The notes beneath the pieces are model-generated. The model saw only the letters and a program-made list of their open reading frames with translations, had not been told where the DNA came from and made no database searches. From Rutstroemia sp. NJR-2017a BVV2 (taxonomy: Eukaryota; Ascomycota; Leotiomycetes; Helotiales; Rutstroemiaceae), in the NCBI GenBank assembly GCA_002946415.1, contig NJPS01000048.1, positions 1,984,001-2,048,000 of the forward strand: a stretch of 64,000 nt of DNA, written 5' to 3'. Position numbers and translations under genes: made by a program. How positions within the stretch are numbered: position 1 is the first letter of the stretch; every line of letters starts with the position of its first letter. Positions 59,019 through 64,000 of this stretch are shown piece after piece.

Positions 59019-61050
59019 CTTTTTGATACTTGAAGCTCCCTAATGATACAAAGTCCGAGTTGGTGACAAATGGAAGAGTTGCGGACACGGCAATGAAAGA
59101 GTTGGAAGTTGAGTCAATGAGGAGCTACCGAAGCGGCAATATCAATGATCTGGTGTGTAGATTTTAGCCACCTCAACCAGTCATTGAATACAAGAAATTT
59201 GTGATTCAGAGGAAATTCACAGAGATCTCGCGAAACCAGTGTATACGTCCCTGCCTCCACGACTCGCAAATAAAAATAATGAAGATATAATTTCTTGATG
59301 GACCGCCCACTGCTGCTTTGCTAGCATCATCATCCAGGTATCGTCTCCGATAATGCAATGCTTGGACGTGGCCGGCAGTTCGGACCACCGATAAGAATAC
59401 GGCCGACCATAGCGTGCAGAGACACAAATCCTCGATGGCCCGGGTGATTCGTGCTTTTGCCCTCGAATGCGCACTCACTTGCCGTAGAGTTCGGGGCTAG
59501 TCCTGAATACGGCTAGTGCATCTTCCGGCAAAAACTTACACATGATCACCTTCACACCTTCCCAAACACACGTGCAAGATTTTCCTCGAAGACCGTCCAT
59601 CTTTGCAAAGTCGACCATTTCTACGAAGAGGGTGTCGTCGTGTCTCATATCTCATCTCTGAGGACCAATTATTCAAAGGAGCTCTTCTCTCGAAATCCTT
59701 GTCGTTGCATGAAATATCGACCGATAATACGATATACCTGCGGCCTCTGAACTTCATTGACTCGTGATTGCCCGCGTGACGAGATCACGTTCACTGCATG
59801 CAAGTACTCTCTTCCATCAATCTAGTTATCTTTCCCAGGGGATCAGGTTATTCAATTTGTTGATTTGAATCTTCGATGTCTTCTGCTAATCGTCGCACAG
59901 TCTTTGTCGCATTCGAAGCGGAAACGTCGACGAGTAAAGGCTTCGCAATATCAAAAGTCTTACTGTTGTTGGTCGTCGCATTCTAAGAGGGACCCGGGCG
60001 CGCTCAGCGGAAAGATAACCAAAACAACCTTGGTAATAGGGAAGGGAAGGGCCACAAAAAGGTATGCCTGAAATTTCATTTTCATTTTCCTTTCATGTTC
60101 ATTTGCACGTTTTAATATTGGACGACTAAGCATTTCACATTTCACATTTCACTGCGCATTTCATTATCGCATTTCAATACTATACTACATTTTCCTACTG
60201 TCCCTTCCCATCCATTCCCTTCGTCATCTCACGACCGCATTCCAAAAACGACCAACTGTGCCTGCCCGTCGCGTCCGTTGTTGTTGCATGTGTCATAAAT
60301 AGAAGCGCCTCCCGCACTTCTTGAGATGTTATCTCCCCATGTTCGTGGAACCATAGGATCTAGTGGTCCAACCCACGCGACTTGCTTTCTGGTCATTCCC
60401 CTTCGGACATGACCGGCGCAACTTTGTCACCAGATCCGCATACACAGAAACACCTACTCCCATTGTATCGTCACATTGCGCAGGGCAGCAGCAACACTGA
60501 TTTGGACTGTACTGCAACATGCCATTGCAGACGATTGTCTTGCGCGCGCCCCTGGGTCTTTTGTTGTACCTCTGCCAACAAAATTTGGAGCAATGGCCCC
60601 TCCATGAACTCGGGTTTGCGACAACATTTGGTGTCCCTCTTGCGCAAATCCCGTTGACACCTCATTTTCTATCAATAAAGCGTCAATTGAAGTGTTATGT
60701 GATACTTCATCTGCAATGACACGTGCTGACCTTATAGGTACTACGTAGAAAGATACAAAAACGTTCGTTTCGAGATCACGGCAACGAACTGCTGCAGCTG
60801 AGCGCTTCGAACAATCAGAGCGAGTCAACCATACGCCTTCATTACTTCCGTGCTGCCGTATATTTACACCAGAACCAGAGAGCTGTCGCACTTGTACCAA
60901 CCTCGGTAGACACGTCATCTCCATCGTGAAGATCAGGTTCAGCCTTAAATCTATCTACCAACCCCTCGAGGTCATCTGCGCCATACGATTGTTGAAACTT
61001 TTTAAACCGACAATATTTGCGCACGACGCATCACGAGCCACACCATCACA
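59019..61050. promoter_or_regulatory. Divergent promoter region (GID9 / CBF1)
   Basis: 2.0 kb between starts. Two CACGTG E-boxes occur (59570-59575 and 60720-60725), and CACGTG is the core recognised by CBF1-type bHLH proteins. Three tandem CATTTCA units lie at 60131-60151 within a T/C-rich stretch. Open frames here (such as 60454-60924 -) lack protein features. The count of CACGTG over the whole window is near chance, so a role is only possible. Confidence 0.4.
60720..60725. promoter_or_regulatory. CACGTG E-box upstream of CBF1
   Basis: Palindromic CACGTG 331 nt before the CBF1 start. The CBF1 protein family binds RTCACRTG-type sites, so self-regulation is conceivable; the flanking bases (GACACGTGCT) are only a partial match. 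Confidence 0.35.
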
Positions 61051-61995
61051 ATGGCCGATCAATTAGACCTTGAACATTCTGGCTTGCAGGAGGTAGCAAA
61101 CGCAATGCGGGAGGAATCCGCCAATATGAGCAACGCTGCGCAAAAACGAAAGCGGGACTCCGAATCAGCTGATGACACGAGGCGTCTTAGCAACAAGCGT
61201 GTTTCCCCGAATTCTGGTAACGACTCTGGTGACCAATCGTTGGTCAATCAGCAGATCGCTGGCGTGGAAGCCCTGCAAGACTATACCAACTTACACCAAC
61301 ACCAGCAAGGTGGCCCCGATCATCAAAACGGCTCCGCAGATCATGCAAACGCCTCCTCTACTGCCGCTGCGGCACTTGCAGGTATTTACCCAACCATGAC
61401 TATTCCGCAGCCCACGGACGTCTCTTTCGCAACCCAGGGATCAGACGGTGATCGCGGACCAGACTCTTCATTTATGGGCGACAGCCAGCAACCTGGCGAC
61501 AGTTTTATGGATAGCTCACAGCAAAACCACCAAGGCGGTGGTAGGAGTGTTGTCGCTCCTAAGCCAGTTGTTGGATCGGATGAATGGCATAAAGTGCGCA
61601 AAGACAACCACAAAGAAGGTACGGGTAACGAATCTCAAAATTTTCTGTTGCCATACTAACCGTTCGCAGTCGAACGACGTCGTCGAGAGACCATCAATGA
61701 GGGGATTAACGAACTCGCGAAGATAGTTCCCGGTTGCGAGAAGAACAAAGGCTCCATCTTACAACGTGCAGTTCAATTCATTACCCAGCTGAAGGAGAAC
61801 GAAACACAAAACATCGAGAAGTGGACGTTGGAGAAGCTCTTGACGGAGCAGGCAATTGCCGAGCTCAGTGCAAGCAACGACAAGCTGAAGACTGAGTGCG
61901 AAAGAGCTTGGCGTGAAGTAGAGACGTGGAAGAAGACATGTCAGAGTGCTGGCTTGGCACCCAAGAAGGAAGAGGCAGGATCGTCGGAGAATTAG
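61051..61995 (+). CDS. cbf1: bHLH transcription factor CBF1-like
   Basis: Two exons (61051-61618, 61670-61995; 51-nt intron with an ACTAAC branch site) close at 297 residues. Residues 1-180 are disordered and Q/S/N-rich with a basic KRKR patch. The DNA-binding basic region KDNHKEVERRRRETINEGINELAK spans the intron, so splicing is needed to build it. His-Glu-Arg at the usual E-box-contacting positions fits CACGTG recognition. The helix-loop-helix continues with NKGSILQRAVQFITQLKE, then a leucine-zipper-like helix (EKLLTEQAIAELSASNDKLK) and a short acidic tail. This is the CBF1/CPF1 layout; in yeasts it acts at centromere element I and at sulphur-metabolism promoters, whereas in filamentous fungi it is mainly a transcription factor. 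Confidence 0.92.
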
Positions 61996-63092
61996 ATGAT
62001 GGTGACTTGATCTATGGGCGGCCTTTTCACTTCTTTGGCGGTCACCGCTGTGATAAGATGATACCCTATGCCGAAAATCTTGTCGCACCCTCATGTGTCG
62101 AATTGGCCGCGTTTTAATGACTATCAGATGCATGGGGTTTATGAACTTTTGGAGAATTTTGATTAGCTATTTACTTGATGGTGCTACTGATGGGATGGTT
62201 ACTATAGGAAGAATATCCTAGACTCGCATTCGTGGGTCTTAGCGGTTTGACAGATTTCAAGATGATTGTATATTGTCTGAGAAGGAATACATTTATACAT
62301 TTTGGTTGTAGTTCAAAACGAAAGATCTCCCAGTATTTCAGGTACTAATAGATGTCCCCCCTGATTGCCCCACTGCCGATATCCCTGAGGCTCATGACCA
62401 TGACGCGCATTGAAGATCTCGTTTGCTTGGAGCGCCTAGGTTACATGTTCTATTCTGTCTGCTGGTCGCGTCCTCGTTGTAATTGAATTGACCTCTTAGA
62501 GACGTTCTATGTACAACAGCTTGGCGGGACTTTTGCTAGCAACCTCGACGTCTCTGGACGGTGAAGACTTAAAACAAAACATTTTTCGATAAGCACCGAC
62601 TAAGCGGTCTCTTATCCAGCCCCATGACGTCTCGATTCGTATCAAAAGTTGTGAATTTCTTGCCTATGTAACCCGATGCTTCCCAGGTATGCGTTAAGAT
62701 GGAGAAAATTCAGATAAAAGAGATATCTATTGAAATGTAAGAAATTGATGAGAGGCTAGGTAAGTTACCCAACAGTCTATTCGTAATCATTGCGCATTCA
62801 TTGAACGACTTGGAGCGCGGTTTTGTCTTTCCAGAAGCTTTTTTGTTGCTTTGTAACGAACTCGGAGGCCAATGCCTAGCTTAATTCCGTGTTGAGACCG
62901 CCGATCCTTACATAGTTAACTTTGATTTAGACCGAATAGTTACAACTTCTACCGACCACCATCATCCATCATTGATAATATTACGGAAAACGTATGATTC
63001 ATTCTTCCATTCAGCAATATCGGCAGCTCTGAAGCCTCTATCAAATCATTGAGAAGAGGAAGTTCAGCGCGCACAGTATCCCATAATCGGTC
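61996..63092. other. Spacer between CBF1 and the ABC transporter
   Basis: 1.1 kb holding the CBF1 3' flank and the transporter's 5' flank. No open frame of interest and no repeats noticed. Confidence 0.5.
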
Positions 63093-64000
63093 ATGGTCAC
63101 TAGCTCATCGCAGAGCATTCTGAAGACCGGCTCGTTCTCAGGCTTCCGCGCAATCAAAGAGGAACTCGGCAGTGGATATCTCACTGCTGAACGGACGAGA
63201 CAACAGCCATTATGCGGTAATAAGGAAGGATGGGGACCTCTGAGTCCCTACCGTTATGATTTCACGCCATGCTTTATGGACGTCTGGGTGAGCTCTGTGG
63301 CGGTCTTTGGAATACTCGCGGGTGCCATAGCAATCTGGTGGTTGGTTAAAAGGAAAACACAAGCCCAGGTCGACAAGAACTGGCATTTCTGGACGAAGCA
63401 GGTATGTGTTTCCGAGGTTCTCCGAGTTCTGACAATGGAGTACAAGGTATCAGAAGCTCACACCGCGCAACATTAGGTTCTCATTGTAGCAATTGCAGCT
63501 TCCGTCGCAGTTCAGTTAGCAATCCAAATAATCAGTTATCCCGGGGTATGGGCTGGAGACTTTCGGTTTTGGACAAGCATTCTCCTAATTCTTTCTCTCG
63601 GCGTTGTGTTCAGCATTCAATGGCTTGAGCATACGAGGCTCCGGAACCCGAACGGCGTTGTACTCTTCTACTGGCTCTTCCTGCTCATCGCATACGCTGT
63701 CAAGCTACGATCATTGATATCCCAGCAAATCTATCATGAATACCTCCCATATTTCGTCGCATACTGTGTTGGTTTTGGATTATCAATTGTCGAATTCGGA
63801 TTGGAGTGGCTCGTGCCAAAGAAAAAGAGTGCATACCACACTTTAGAAGACGAAGACGAATCGCCCATTGAATATGCAACAGTATTCTCGATTCTCACGT
63901 TCGGTTGGATGACTCCTATGATGAAATATGGTTACAAGAAATATTTGACTGAGGATGATCTTTGGAACTTGGCCAAAAGAGATACCACGAAGGCAACAAG
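63093..64000 (+). CDS. ABC-C (MRP/Ycf1-type) transporter, N-terminal part
   Basis: Exon 1 (63093-63401) and exon 2 (from 63477, intron 63402-63476) give about 277 residues before the window ends. The start MVTSSSQSILKTGSFSGFRAIKEELG is followed by CGNKEGWGPLSPYRYDFTPCFMDVW, a motif common at the front of full-length MRP transporters. Several membrane spans then form TMD0 (SSVAVFGILAGAIAIWWLV, VLIVAIAASVAVQLAIQII, ILLILSLGVVFSIQW, VVLFYWLFLLIAYAVKL, FVAYCVGFGLSIVEFGL). The linker SPIEYATVFSILTFGWMTPMMKYGYKKYLTEDDLWNL is the hallmark that opens TMD1 in this family. Members pump glutathione conjugates, bile acids or metals, often into the vacuole. The nucleotide-binding domains are outside the window. 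Confidence 0.93.

Noticed and set aside
59570..60725. CACGTG enrichment suggesting a CBF1 regulon in the window
   Set aside because: Roughly a dozen CACGTG sites were noticed in 64 kb, about what chance predicts, and several lie in coding exons.

Overview
This window comes from a filamentous ascomycete (Pezizomycotina), plausibly a leotiomycete, although the class is an inference from overall gene style. Genes are split by short introns, mostly 44-100 nt, with GTAAGT-like donors and CTAAC/CTGAC-like branch sites. Intergenic spaces run from about 0.1 to 3.8 kb. The inventory is typically fungal: a cytochrome P450, a C2H2/Zn2Cys6 regulator, SWI/SNF and Paf1C subunits, CBF1, Erf4, 2EXR proteins, a CorA-like protein and an ABC-C transporter. 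I saw no tRNA, rRNA, CRISPR array or transposon. Exon borders below were deduced by hand from splice signals and reading-frame closure; nearly all multi-exon models sum exactly to a whole number of codons.

Left end (1-9.7 kb), accessory in character: the 3' end of an S41/CPAF-like protease, a decayed dual C2H2/Zn2Cys6 transcription factor with a stop codon inside its zinc cluster, an intact seven-exon P450 with a GC-AG intron, and a mitochondrially targeted thiamine-diphosphate enzyme. Together they could be the remains of a small metabolic cluster.

Core block (10.7-36 kb): the SWI/SNF-type ATPase and Paf1-complex subunit CTR9 lie head to tail. A convergent DUF4203 membrane protein follows, separated by a spacer that holds a run of 36 G. 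Next come a mitochondrial single-strand DNA-binding protein (+), an unrecognised 277-residue protein (-), a 3.5 kb repeat-containing spacer and glutathione synthetase (-).

Right half (36-64 kb): a 2052-residue Rad54/ATRX-like SNF2 translocase; two diverged copies of a 2EXR-type gene, the second tail to tail with a two-span CorA-like protein; a 3.8 kb gene-poor stretch; an Erf4-family palmitoyltransferase subunit whose 5' end I could not resolve; the GID/CTLH E3 ligase subunit GID9 (Fyv10) divergent from the bHLH factor CBF1; and the start of an MRP-type ABC transporter cut by the window edge.

Nothing seen amounts to a proven new system. The best leads are the protease/TF/P450/ThDP-enzyme neighbourhood, the 2EXR pair with its CorA-like neighbour, the orphan 277-residue protein with a minisatellite in its leader, the 36-nt G tract and the diverged 142-bp repeats.
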